Origin: Propionibacterium sp.
GTDB taxonomy: Bacteria > Actinomycetota > Actinomycetes > Propionibacteriales > Propionibacteriaceae
Direction: 5' to 3'
Length of the DNA: 64,000 nucleotides
Assembly: GCA_012517405.1 (NCBI GenBank)
Contig: JAAYVB010000026.1
Span: 23,649 to 87,648, forward strand
Of the stretch, positions 53,091-60,127 are shown piece after piece (position 1 is the first letter of the stretch; each line of letters opens with the position of its first letter). The translations under genes were made by a program, and so were the position numbers. The notes below the pieces were generated by a model, which was not told where the DNA came from, did not search any database, and saw only the letters and a list, made by a program, of their open reading frames with translations.

Positions 53091-53139
53091 GTGGGGAACT
53101 CGTGGGGAATGCGTGGGGAACACCCCCACGCGTGGGGAA
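53091..53139 (+). repeat. Cluster of four GTGGGGAA units
   Basis: GTGGGGAA occurs at 53091, 53102, 53112 and 53132. The same unit occurs twice in each of repeat copies A and C, and twice (plus one inverted unit) at 59694-59734. The flanking CCGAAGGCCATCC is shared with 59744 onward. In one frame 53043-53222 reads as a protein tail that could come from a lost integrase. No intact gene is present. Confidence 0.6.
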
Positions 53140-53224
53140 CTTGGCGGCCAGCCAGAGGAAGCGCCGGCGACCTCAGCGACGCATTCGCCCTTGCCAGCAG
53201 CACGCCACACGCCCCGGACATAGG

Positions 53225-53255
53225 AAAGGCGAGAGGTTTTCGCCTCCCGCCTTTT
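53225..53255 (+). terminator. Rho-independent terminator after the ArsA operon
   Basis: AAAGGCGAGAGG (53225-53236) pairs with CCTCCCGCCTTTT (53243-53255) with one mismatch and a 6-base loop, ending in a T-run. It lies about 205 bases past the DUF2703 stop and closes the arsenic operon. Confidence 0.75.
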
Positions 53256-53268
53256 CGTTCTATTTGCC

Positions 53269-53733
53269 CTAGTCAGAGGCACTTTTTGTGCGCGAGAGAG
53301 GAGTTGAAGCTCTCGACCACATGGCATTGACAAGCGTAAACGATCGAATGTTGATGACTTGCATAGCCTGTGCGTAGTCGTTTGGAGGGCTGCAAACCTC
53401 CGCGCTGCCGGGTGGATGGATCTGCCGACTGGAGCGCTCCGCATCACTCGGCCTGGCTGTCCTGCAGTTGTCGGCTTCTAGGATTTGCATTTCGCGGCTC
53501 AAGTCGCCTGCGTTGCCGTCCGCGATTCTCTGGGCCAACCGGCGACGAGCCAGATCGATCTGGACGTCGGGGAGGTCCACGCCCGCCACGCGACGAACCT
53601 GTTGGGCCTCCTGGGCAAGGAACGCTCCCGACCCGCAGCCGGCATCCAGCAATTCGTCCTCCGGGCGCAGCTGCAAAGCAGGACCCAGGACTCTGTACCA
53701 CCCGCCACACCGTACCCAGCGCAGCAGTAGGCA
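53269..53733 (-). pseudogene. SAM-dependent methyltransferase fragment ending in the island repeat
   Basis: On the minus strand a frame from about 53733 reads WYRVLGPAL, then QLRPEDELLDAGCGSGAFLAQEA and VAGVDLPDVQIDLARRRLAQR. This is the SAM-binding start of a class I methyltransferase. After residue 90 or so the similarity stops and the frame runs into repeat copy B. There is no proper start codon or ribosome site, and the C-terminal half is missing. It looks like a gene cut by recombination at the repeat. Whether it was an arsenite methyltransferase cannot be told from the remaining part. Confidence 0.6.
53287..53314 (+). repeat. Island boundary repeat, copy B (28-bp core)
   Basis: These 28 bases are identical to the first 28 bases of copies A (40622) and C (59839). 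The similarity stops right after. Its position between the arsenic block and the HEPN/MNT-deformylase block suggests that two islands lie side by side, or that one was enlarged. Confidence 0.7.
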
Positions 53734-53757
53734 ATGCAGGATGTTCGGCGCGGGGTC

Positions 53758-54162
53758 TTACCCGTTGAGGCGGACGATGCGGATTGCGAGTTCGACGAGG
53801 CTCCGCGCTCGACGAAGGAGTGCTTCAGCCTTCACGGCCGGGATGAGGGTGACGCCGTACTCGACGTCGGCCTTGCTGGAGATGAGTTCGCGGAGTGCCT
53901 TCTCTGTGCTGGCCGCGTCCGGTCGTTGACCCAGCGCTTGCCGCAGTTCTTTCGCGGCCTGTGCGTGGTCCTTGCCCTTGGTGGTTGTGCCGGTGAGTTC
54001 GGTGACGATGGCGTCCTTGGCGCAGATACCGGCGTGGATCGCGTCACCCGCAGCCACGGTGTAGCGCCCGGCTTGCAGGTTGGCTTCGGCGGAGGCCAAG
54101 TACTCCTCAGCCTTCTTCAGGTAACTGCGTGCGTGATTGCGTTGCTCGAGGGTGGCCATCAT
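53758..54162 (-). CDS. HEPN-domain protein of a HEPN/MNT toxin-antitoxin pair
   Basis: A 134-residue all-helical protein: HARSYLKKAEEYLASAEANLQAGRYTVAAGDAIHAGI, then a second helical pair ending RARSLVELAIRIV. It matches the HEPN fold that accompanies minimal nucleotidyltransferases. I do not see a clear RX4-6H RNase motif, so toxicity may be reduced or use other residues. It overlaps the upstream MNT gene by 4 bases, and both would be translated from one mRNA. Confidence 0.8.
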   Translation of the reverse strand: MMATLEQRNHARSYLKKAEEYLASAEANLQAGRYTVAAGDAIHAGICAKDAIVTELTGTTTKGKDHAQAAKELRQALGQRPDAASTEKALRELISSKADVEYGVTLIPAVKAEALLRRARSLVELAIRIVRLNG

Positions 54163-54752
54163 GCCGCACCAGCATCGGCCTGCGGGAACGAACCGAGCAG
54201 GAGGACCCCGTCGGAGAGGATGTCCGCCACAACGGGCTCCTCGCCGGTGGCCGCGAGTCGGCTGAACTCCTCAGGGGTGAACACCAGGACATCGCAGTCG
54301 TTGCCGAGCCGGGCGCTCACCACGTCCTCGAGTTCGGTTCGGTCGTCCCAGTCCGGGGAGGCGAGGACGACCAGGTCGACGTCGCTGTCGGCGGTCGCCT
54401 CGCCGCGCGCCACCGACCCGAACAGGATCACCGCATCGACGTTCGAGCCCACCACGCCACGGACCGCCTCCCGCAGCGCCGTCACTGGATCGAGGAGGAC
54501 GCGCAGGGGCTGGATCGTGTAGTGGTCCTCGTTGATCGTGTGGACCATCGCGCGCCCCACGGTTCGGCTGTTCACCACGCCGAGCCCGACGAGGGAGGCG
54601 AGCGACTGCTGCACGGACCATAGGCTGTGTTGGTCGCGGACGAGCGCGTGTACTTGTCGGCCTGTCAGCGGAGTCCCCGTCCGAAGCAGCGCCGCGAGCA
54701 CCGCGCCACGCGCACCAGGGAGGAGGCCCCCGAACGCTTCATCAAATCGCAC
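54159..54752 (-). CDS. MNT nucleotidyltransferase with N-terminal winged helix (antitoxin of the HEPN pair)
   Basis: A 197-residue protein. The N-terminal half is a winged helix (TPLTGRQVHALVRDQHSLWSVQQSLASLVGLGVV). The C-terminal half is a minimal nucleotidyltransferase with ILFGSVARGEATADSDVDLVVL, the GS-x10-DxD active site. MNT antitoxins AMPylate or bind HEPN partners, and the fused winged helix can autoregulate the operon. The start ATG 54752 gives a compact protein, and the frame before it is closed. Confidence 0.85.
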   Translation of the reverse strand: MRFDEAFGGLLPGARGAVLAALLRTGTPLTGRQVHALVRDQHSLWSVQQSLASLVGLGVVNSRTVGRAMVHTINEDHYTIQPLRVLLDPVTALREAVRGVVGSNVDAVILFGSVARGEATADSDVDLVVLASPDWDDRTELEDVVSARLGNDCDVLVFTPEEFSRLAATGEEPVVADILSDGVLLLGSFPQADAGAA

Positions 54753-54934
54753 GTGACCACTGTAGCAGTCATATGATTGTGCTGCCAGTCACCTTGACGA
54801 GAGGGCCACCCTCTGCCGGGCCTCCGCCCGAGGCCGGGGCAGGATGGACCCTGATCGGCTCGCTGGGCATGGTCGCGGCGCTTCCGGGGGTGCTTGGGCC
54901 ACGACACCGCCTCCGACAGTTGACCGAGCCAGAT

Positions 54935-55942
54935 TCAGTCAGCCGTGAGCACGGACGCCACCCAGGCCACGACCTCCTCGACATAGTTGCGGCCAGATTC
55001 CTCGCTGTCATGCCCGCTGCTCAGGATGGCGAGTGTGTAGTTCACCTCTGGACTCTGGATGTAGCCGATCGAGTTCACCGTCCAGGTGGTGGTCAGGTAT
55101 CTGCCATCGGGGGCCCAGTGTTGCACGTCCAACCAACCGTTCTTCACGGCGATGACGGCGTTGGGAGGGGCCTGCGTGATGATTCCCCAGGTTTGTTCGG
55201 GTACCACTTGGCGCATCAGGCCGAGCAGGTACTGCGTCTCGTCCAGGCCGAGCAGCGTGCCCGACACCAGCGCGTCCATCAGCCGAAGCTGATCTGCGGC
55301 GGTGGTTGTGCCAAGGCCCCACATGCCATCAGGGCCCGGCGTCGTTTGGGTGAGACCGCCGGCAGCGGCCAGCATCCGTAGTCCTTCCTCACCACCGGTC
55401 AGGCCCCATAGGATGTCATGCGCATCGTTGTCCGACCAAACGATGGCAGCCCGCGCCCAGTCAAGCTCGGCGGCGCTGAGGCCGGCAAGACCTCGCTGGT
55501 TCAGCAGGCTGGCAACCGTGGCGACCTTCACGATGCTCGCCATCTCGAACGTGACGTCCGGATGGAAGCTGCAAACCACGTCTGCGGAATGGTCATGCAC
55601 CGCGAAGCCAATGTCGCGGCCTTCGACGGCTACGTACCCGACGATGCGGGACTGCAGGGTTGCGGCAATCTGCCGAGCGCGCGGCGATGCGGGGTATTCG
55701 CAACGGACGCCACCCCACTCCGTGCTAACCCACTCGCCCGCCTGGAGCTTGCCGAGCGGACGGGACCGATCAGGTTCGGGGGCTTCAACCCACGCGGGAG
55801 TCTGGATGGGAGTTGGGGGACCCCCAGCCTGCTCTTGCGGTGGCATGCCTGTGCCGTGGTAGCTGTGAGCCGCAGCCAGCAGGACCTGCACGAACACCAG
55901 AACAGTCAAGCCGCGCGAGCGCCGCGTGCTCACCCCTATCAC
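54935..55942 (-). CDS. Class-A-beta-lactamase-like secreted serine hydrolase
   Basis: A 335-residue protein with a hydrophobic N-terminal export segment (about 11-27), a Pro-rich linker and a beta-lactamase-fold domain. SxxK is S136-IV-K139 and SDN is 170-172. The third motif is K267-N-G instead of KTG. The omega-loop glutamate of true class A enzymes is not visible; the stretch there reads TPGPDGMWGLG. It may be a peptidase or esterase relative rather than an antibiotic-resistance enzyme. It sits alone, downstream on the same strand from the deformylase operon, 175 bases after it. Confidence 0.8.
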   Translation of the reverse strand: MIGVSTRRSRGLTVLVFVQVLLAAAHSYHGTGMPPQEQAGGPPTPIQTPAWVEAPEPDRSRPLGKLQAGEWVSTEWGGVRCEYPASPRARQIAATLQSRIVGYVAVEGRDIGFAVHDHSADVVCSFHPDVTFEMASIVKVATVASLLNQRGLAGLSAAELDWARAAIVWSDNDAHDILWGLTGGEEGLRMLAAAGGLTQTTPGPDGMWGLGTTTAADQLRLMDALVSGTLLGLDETQYLLGLMRQVVPEQTWGIITQAPPNAVIAVKNGWLDVQHWAPDGRYLTTTWTVNSIGYIQSPEVNYTLAILSSGHDSEESGRNYVEEVVAWVASVLTAD

Positions 55943-56117
55943 CTTCTTGGTTGGAATGTACGGCAGGTCTGTCGTGACCGCGTATGCCGAAGATGTCGGA
56001 CTGGTGAAGCTGCAGGATGGCTCGAGCGATTGCGGGCCCAGTGCTCGACTCCTCCGATGACCCCATCGGGGCCGACGCCACGGTGCTCGTTGCCGATGGC
56101 CGTGGCATTGCTCGTCC

Positions 56118-56762
56118 TTACATCGTGGCCTGTTGGCCGGGGGTGGGTTGCTGTGGGTCTTTCGTTGTGGTGGGCCACTCGTTGGGGTAGTGATGAGCTA
56201 CTGACTGGTGTTGCTTGTACAGGTCACGTCGGGCTCGGTTCGGGAGTCGGTCGCCGAAGACGATGCCCTTCAGGTGGTCTGTTTCGTGTTGCAGGCATCG
56301 GGCCAGGAGTCCGGTGCCGATCACAGTGACAGGTTCGCCGAAGGGATCGACTCCAGTGCAGACGGCACGGTCAGGCCGAGCCAACGGATGGAAGGCGCCG
56401 GGCAGCGAAAGGCACCCTTCGGCTGCCACGTCGAGACGACGATCCTTCCCTTCGGGAAGGCTCAGGACCGGATTGCACACTGCGCCGTGCCGGATGTGTG
56501 CGTCCTCGTCGGGGCAACTGAAGATGAACAGCGCCAGATCGACTCCCACTTGTGTGGCGGCCAACCCGACTCCTTCGGATGCCCTCATGGTGGCGAACAT
56601 GTCGCGCACCAGCATGTGGAGTCCCTCGTTGAACTCGGTGACCTGCCGCGTGCTGGCATGCATGACTGGGTCACCCCATCTGGTCATCGGCAGGATTCTG
56701 CCCCCAACCATCAGAGGCTTGATGGTTGGGGGTGTCGTCTGGCTGGTGGTCGTCGCGTTCAT
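56118..56762 (-). CDS. def: Peptide deformylase (island-borne extra copy)
   Basis: A 214-residue metalloenzyme that removes the formyl group from new proteins. All three signature motifs are intact: GVGLAATQ at 64-71, EGCLS with metal ligand C117 and HETDH with H159, E160 and H163. The C-terminal tail is polar and longer than usual. ATG 56762 follows the DiNase-like gene by 23 bases. It is the last gene of a run with two DiNase-type proteins and a peroxiredoxin. Chromosomes normally carry their housekeeping copy elsewhere, so this one may work under stress that damages the Fe-dependent enzyme. Confidence 0.93.
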   Translation of the reverse strand: MNATTTSQTTPPTIKPLMVGGRILPMTRWGDPVMHASTRQVTEFNEGLHMLVRDMFATMRASEGVGLAATQVGVDLALFIFSCPDEDAHIRHGAVCNPVLSLPEGKDRRLDVAAEGCLSLPGAFHPLARPDRAVCTGVDPFGEPVTVIGTGLLARCLQHETDHLKGIVFGDRLPNRARRDLYKQHQSVAHHYPNEWPTTTKDPQQPTPGQQATM

Positions 56763-56785
56763 GTCTGGTGGGTGTCTTCGGGCGG

Positions 56786-57115
56786 CTAGAGCGAGGTGAC
56801 GGCAGCACGGGCATCGCCTGCCGCGCCTTGGTGGACGCGTGCCCCCAGTTTGGTGAGCATGTTCTGCATGTCGTCGCCCATGTGGCGGGCGAGGACGTCG
56901 GTGACTGCGTTGTCCTTGATGAATCGGGCGACGCGGGCGTGGTGGGCGCCTTCTGTGCCCTGGGCCTTGGAGACGTCCCAGTCGACGGTTTGGGTGTGCC
57001 AGGAGGTAATGGTTCCGTCCTGGACTGTGGCGACGGCCAGAGTGCGGGCCTTGCCCCAGCTGTGGCCGACCTGCCCGTCGTCGGCGACGGGGATGCAGAT
57101 GATCTGTGTGGTCAT
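56786..57115 (-). CDS. NifX/DiNase-type small protein, second copy
   Basis: A 109-residue protein with the dinitrogenase-cofactor-type fold (RNase-H-like): MTTQIICIPVADDGQVGHSWGKARTLAVATV, then HHARVARFIKDNAVTDVLARHMGDDMQNML. These domains bind Fe-S or Mo-Fe-S clusters in nitrogenase assembly and have many stand-alone relatives of unknown role. ATG 57115 has AAGGAA upstream. It lies between the peroxiredoxin and deformylase genes. No nitrogenase gene is present. Confidence 0.8.
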   Translation of the reverse strand: MTTQIICIPVADDGQVGHSWGKARTLAVATVQDGTITSWHTQTVDWDVSKAQGTEGAHHARVARFIKDNAVTDVLARHMGDDMQNMLTKLGARVHQGAAGDARAAVTSL

Positions 57116-57173
57116 GTGTTTCCTTCGGGTGGGGTGGGTGGCCCGATGGGCGGGCCACCCACTTGGGGTTCCG

Positions 57174-57884
57174 CTATTTGGTGATGGCGGCGAAGACTGC
57201 TTCCTCAGAGACGTCCTTGGTGCAGAAGAACCAGTCGACGCAGGTGACGCCTTCCTCTTTGCCTTCCATGCGGTCCTTGGCGGTGCCGCAGGAGCCCGCG
57301 GTCGGGACGATGACGGCATCGCCGGGACGCCAGTCGGCGGGGGTTGCGACCGCGAGGGCGTCGGCGGTCTGCAGGGCGATGATCACGCGCTTGAGTTCGT
57401 CGAAGTTGCGGCCCAGGCTCAGCGGGTAGTAGATGATCGTGCGGATGATCCCTTGGGGATCGACGACGAACACGGCGCGTACGGCCTTGGTGCTGTCCTC
57501 GCCGGGCATGATCATCCCGTACTTGCGGGCGATCTCCATCGTGATGTCCTCGATGAGGGGGAAGGTGACCTCGACGTCCTTCATGCCCTTGAACTCGATC
57601 TTGTCCTTGATCGTGCGGAGCCATGCGATGTGGCTGTAGAGGCCGTCGATCGACAGGCCGACCAGCTTGGTGTTCAAGGCGGTGAACTCGTCCTCCATCG
57701 TGGCGAACGTCATGAACTCGGACGTGCACACGGGGGTGAAGTCGGCCGGGTGGCTGAAGAAGATCACCCAGCTGCCGGCGTAGTCGGCTGGGAACGTGAT
57801 CTCGCCCTGCGTGGTCACAGCGGTGAAAGCGGGGGCCGGATCGCCGATCCGCGGGATCCCGGTACTTACAGCAGCGTCGTTCAT
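57174..57884 (-). CDS. 1-Cys (Prx6-type) peroxiredoxin
   Basis: A 236-residue peroxidase. The AhpC/TSA active site is P46-xxx-T50-xx-C53 (HPADFTPVCTSEF), and the C-terminal domain typical of Prx6 follows. Extra cysteines near the end (SCGTAKD, TCVDWFFC) could act as resolving residues. It reduces hydrogen peroxide or organic peroxides in the cytoplasm. It is the second gene of the DiNase-Prx-DiNase-deformylase run, 75 bases after the first DiNase gene. Confidence 0.92.
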   Translation of the reverse strand: MNDAAVSTGIPRIGDPAPAFTAVTTQGEITFPADYAGSWVIFFSHPADFTPVCTSEFMTFATMEDEFTALNTKLVGLSIDGLYSHIAWLRTIKDKIEFKGMKDVEVTFPLIEDITMEIARKYGMIMPGEDSTKAVRAVFVVDPQGIIRTIIYYPLSLGRNFDELKRVIIALQTADALAVATPADWRPGDAVIVPTAGSCGTAKDRMEGKEEGVTCVDWFFCTKDVSEEAVFAAITK

Positions 57885-57959
57885 GGTGGTGCTTTCCGGT
57901 GTGATGGTTGGACTGTCGAGTTCGGTGGTTGAGGTGAGGCCGAGTGGGGTAGCAGCGCC

Positions 57960-58343
57960 TCAGGCCGGGGACGAGTCATGATGGTGCGCCAGGCTGTCGG
58001 CGCAGGGAGACGCCCCTGTCAGTCTCCCCGCGAGGTAGTCCGTCACGGCCTGACCGACGGTCCCGGCGGCCCCCGTCGCCGCCGTGATCCCCACGTGTTC
58101 GAAGATCCGGATCGCCCGGACCCCCATGCCTCCGCTCACCATCACGTCCGCGCCGTGCGAACGGATGAACGCCGGAACCTCCCCGGGCTGGTGGCCTGCC
58201 TGCAACGGATTGGCTAGGGTGTCTGCCGTCGTGATGAGCCCATCGACGACGTCGACCAGCACGAAGTGGGGGGCCTGGCCGAAATGGCCTGCCACCCGGG
58301 CATCCAGTCCGGCATCGGTCTCGGCGGTGATGGCGATCTTCAT
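57960..58343 (-). CDS. NifX/DiNase-type small protein, first copy
   Basis: A 127-residue protein of the DiNase cofactor fold. It has HFGQAPHFVLVDVVDG, the central PGEVPAFIRSHGADVMVSGGMGVRAIRIFEHVGI signature of archaeal-type members, and a C-terminal His/Cys tail (SPCADSLAHHHDSS) that may bind metal. ATG 58343 has an AGGAG ribosome site. An operator-like inverted repeat lies 75 bases upstream. It heads the operon with the peroxiredoxin and deformylase. Confidence 0.85.
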   Translation of the reverse strand: MKIAITAETDAGLDARVAGHFGQAPHFVLVDVVDGLITTADTLANPLQAGHQPGEVPAFIRSHGADVMVSGGMGVRAIRIFEHVGITAATGAAGTVGQAVTDYLAGRLTGASPCADSLAHHHDSSPA

Positions 58344-58417
58344 GCTGCTCCTGTCAGATACTGCGCGTCCACCAGCGGGTGGCGACAGGCAATCTCGGCC
58401 TGCCAAGCGCAGCATAT

Positions 58418-58433
58418 GTCAGGATAGCCTGAC
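58418..58433. promoter_or_regulatory. Operator-like inverted repeat, site 1
   Basis: GTCAGGATAGCCTGAC is an inverted repeat (GTCAGG-4-CCTGAC) in the 128-base gap before the first DiNase gene. Its layout and 12 of its 16 bases (GTCAGGA-4-CTGAC) recur at 58857, upstream of the regulator gene. Confidence 0.65.
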
Positions 58434-58471
58434 GTGCGACGTCGGGTCGAAAACAGGATCGGCGCGCACCG

Positions 58472-58792
58472 TCACGGCCTGTCGGCCTCAGTTGGTTCAA
58501 CCAGTCGGACCTCGACGGGCCGGCGGCGTCCGCGTCCCGGGCCGTGCCCGCAATCGCAGGCGTCGACGGCATGGTCGGGGCATCCGCAGTCGGTGCGCGG
58601 GCATCCCCTGCGCGGAATGCAACCCCATCGTTCGTGCGCGGATTGCCGGCTCATTCCGGCCGCGTCGCCGATCTGGGCCCACGTCGCGCCGGCTTCCCGG
58701 GCCAGCACGACCGTGGCCTCCAGCAGCGCCTGTGCCCGTTCGACACCTGCAGCAGCCTCGGCCACCGCCGCGACGGCCATTCGTTGTTCCAT
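58472..58792 (-). CDS. Helix-turn-helix protein with Cys-rich C-terminal cluster, likely regulator of the deformylase operon
   Basis: A 106-residue protein. The N-terminal helical part ends in a helix-turn-helix (ATWAQIGDAAGMSRQSAHERW, about 36-56). A compact cluster of seven cysteines follows (C58, C64, C68, C70 and on to about C80), then a basic tail. The Cys cluster could hold an Fe-S cluster or zinc and sense redox state or metal. GGGAGG stands before ATG 58792. Matching operator-like repeats lie upstream of this gene and upstream of the DiNase operon, suggesting autoregulation and control of the operon. The exact family is not recognised. Confidence 0.75.
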   Translation of the reverse strand: MEQRMAVAAVAEAAAGVERAQALLEATVVLAREAGATWAQIGDAAGMSRQSAHERWGCIPRRGCPRTDCGCPDHAVDACDCGHGPGRGRRRPVEVRLVEPTEADRP

Positions 58793-58856
58793 TGGGACCT
58801 CCCTCCACCAGTATCGCCAGCAGTGGCGACTCCAGCCAACACGGCGCTATCCTTTC

Positions 58857-58872
58857 GTCAGGACCTTCTGAC
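58857..58872. promoter_or_regulatory. Operator-like inverted repeat, site 2
   Basis: GTCAGGACCTTCTGAC shares GTCAGGA-4-CTGAC with site 1 at 58418. It lies in the divergent gap, 65 bases upstream of the helix-turn-helix gene and 40 bases before the exonuclease gene, so it could control both. Confidence 0.65.
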
Positions 58873-58911
58873 AGAAGGATCGATGGTGGACGGCACCGCG
58901 GGAGGCACTCG

Positions 58912-59553
58912 ATGAGTCTGGAGTTCGTTGCCATCGATTTCGAGACCGCGAACCGGCGTCCGGGATCCCCCTGCCAGGTCGGCCTGGCCCTCGTCCGAGA
59001 CGGTCGGGTCGAGGCCACGTGGGGAACCCTGATGCAACCACCCTACGGCCGCGGCTGGTTCGACCCGGACTGCACCCAGGTGCACGGCATCGTCGAACGC
59101 GACGTGGAGGGCCAACCCACCTTCGAACGGCTCTGGCCCGACATCGAGAAACGACTCGCCGGACTGCCCGTCGTGGCCCACAACGCAGCCTTCGACATCG
59201 CGGTGATCCGGGACGCGACCAGCCACTGCGGCTACGACTGGCCGACCCTGGACTTCGGCTGCTCCCTGCTGATGGCACGGCGCTGCTACGACCTGCCCGA
59301 ACACACTCTGGAGGCCGTCGCTACCGCGGCCGGGATCCCACTCGATCAACACCACGACGCCGTCCACGACGCCGTCGCGTGCGCGCACATCACCCTCGAC
59401 ATGGCGCAACGCACATCCGCCGCCAGCCTGGACGAACTGCTGCGCGTCTGCGGCCTCGCCTGGGGCCGGCTCGCACCCGAACTCCACGAACCCTGCCACC
59501 CAGTCAAGACGTCCGCGCCCCTCGCCGTCGCACTCGCGCCCACCCTGTTCTAG
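58912..59553 (+). CDS. DnaQ-type 3'-5' exonuclease
   Basis: A 213-residue DEDD exonuclease. Motif I is FVAIDFETAN, motif II VVAHNAAFDIAVI and motif III HHDAVHDAVACA, giving the DEDDh set. It resembles the epsilon proofreading subunit of DNA polymerase III and stand-alone relatives. ATG 58912 has a GGGAGG sequence upstream; the long upstream open frame only shadows the regulator gene. It diverges from the Cys-rich regulator gene and may answer to the same operator. Confidence 0.9.
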   Translation: MSLEFVAIDFETANRRPGSPCQVGLALVRDGRVEATWGTLMQPPYGRGWFDPDCTQVHGIVERDVEGQPTFERLWPDIEKRLAGLPVVAHNAAFDIAVIRDATSHCGYDWPTLDFGCSLLMARRCYDLPEHTLEAVATAAGIPLDQHHDAVHDAVACAHITLDMAQRTSAASLDELLRVCGLAWGRLAPELHEPCHPVKTSAPLAVALAPTLF

Positions 59554-59838
59554 GGACGGTTGATCAACCCCGGGCACAACCGAACAGGGCCACGGAACTG
59601 ACCCGTGGCTCTACTCGGTTGCCCGTCGTGGGTGGGCGCCCTCCCGGGGATCTACCGGCGGACGGTCGGGTGGACACTGGGCGACGCCAACGACGTTCCC
59701 CACGCCCCGGATGTCGTGGGGAATACGTGGGGAATGGGAGGCCTCCGAAGGCCATCCGTGTTCATGAGAGTCCACAACTGAGAAGGACCGAAGTCCTTGT
59801 CACAGGGGATTTGATGTAGTCAGGGGACCATACATCGT
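59554..59838. other. Gap between exonuclease gene and repeat copy C
   Basis: About 285 bases without a gene; with copy C and the rest up to 60127 the gene-free stretch is 574 bases. It holds GTGGGGAA units at 59716 and 59727, an inverted unit near 59694 and the segment CCGAAGGCCATCC shared with 53070. These look like remnants of integrase-end sequence. Nothing else is recognisable. Confidence 0.5.
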
Positions 59839-60011
59839 TGTGCGCGAGAGAGGAGTTGAAGCTCTCTTCTATCAGCCGATAATGACCCCCTGACAAGGTC
59901 TTTTGATGAGCCTCAGCCATGTCGTCACCTTGCCGTGGGGAATACGTGGGGAACAGCTTCGAACCCGAGATCCGCGCGGATCTCGCGTCCAGCGCCGCTC
60001 CTCAGCATAGG
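59839..60011 (+). repeat. Island boundary repeat, copy C (173 bp)
   Basis: A direct repeat of 40622-40794 with 148 of 173 identical positions and no gaps. Together with copy A it brackets 19.2 kb of accessory genes. The difference in drift between the first 60 bases (3 changes) and the rest (22 changes) suggests that the left part is the functional core. Confidence 0.75.
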
Positions 60012-60127
60012 CGCGGTCACCTCAGGATCACCGGCGAGCCAGCGGAAAGGGACGCGTGCAGGCGTCGACGACGCAACACTGTCGCATGGGCTGGGTGAGG
60101 AGAGCTCGTCCAGCGCGGCCGTCATGG

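Noticed and set aside
53091..53139. GTGGGGAA series as a CRISPR-like array
   Set aside because: The units are only 8 bases, spaced 10-20 bases apart, with no spacers of CRISPR size and no cas genes.
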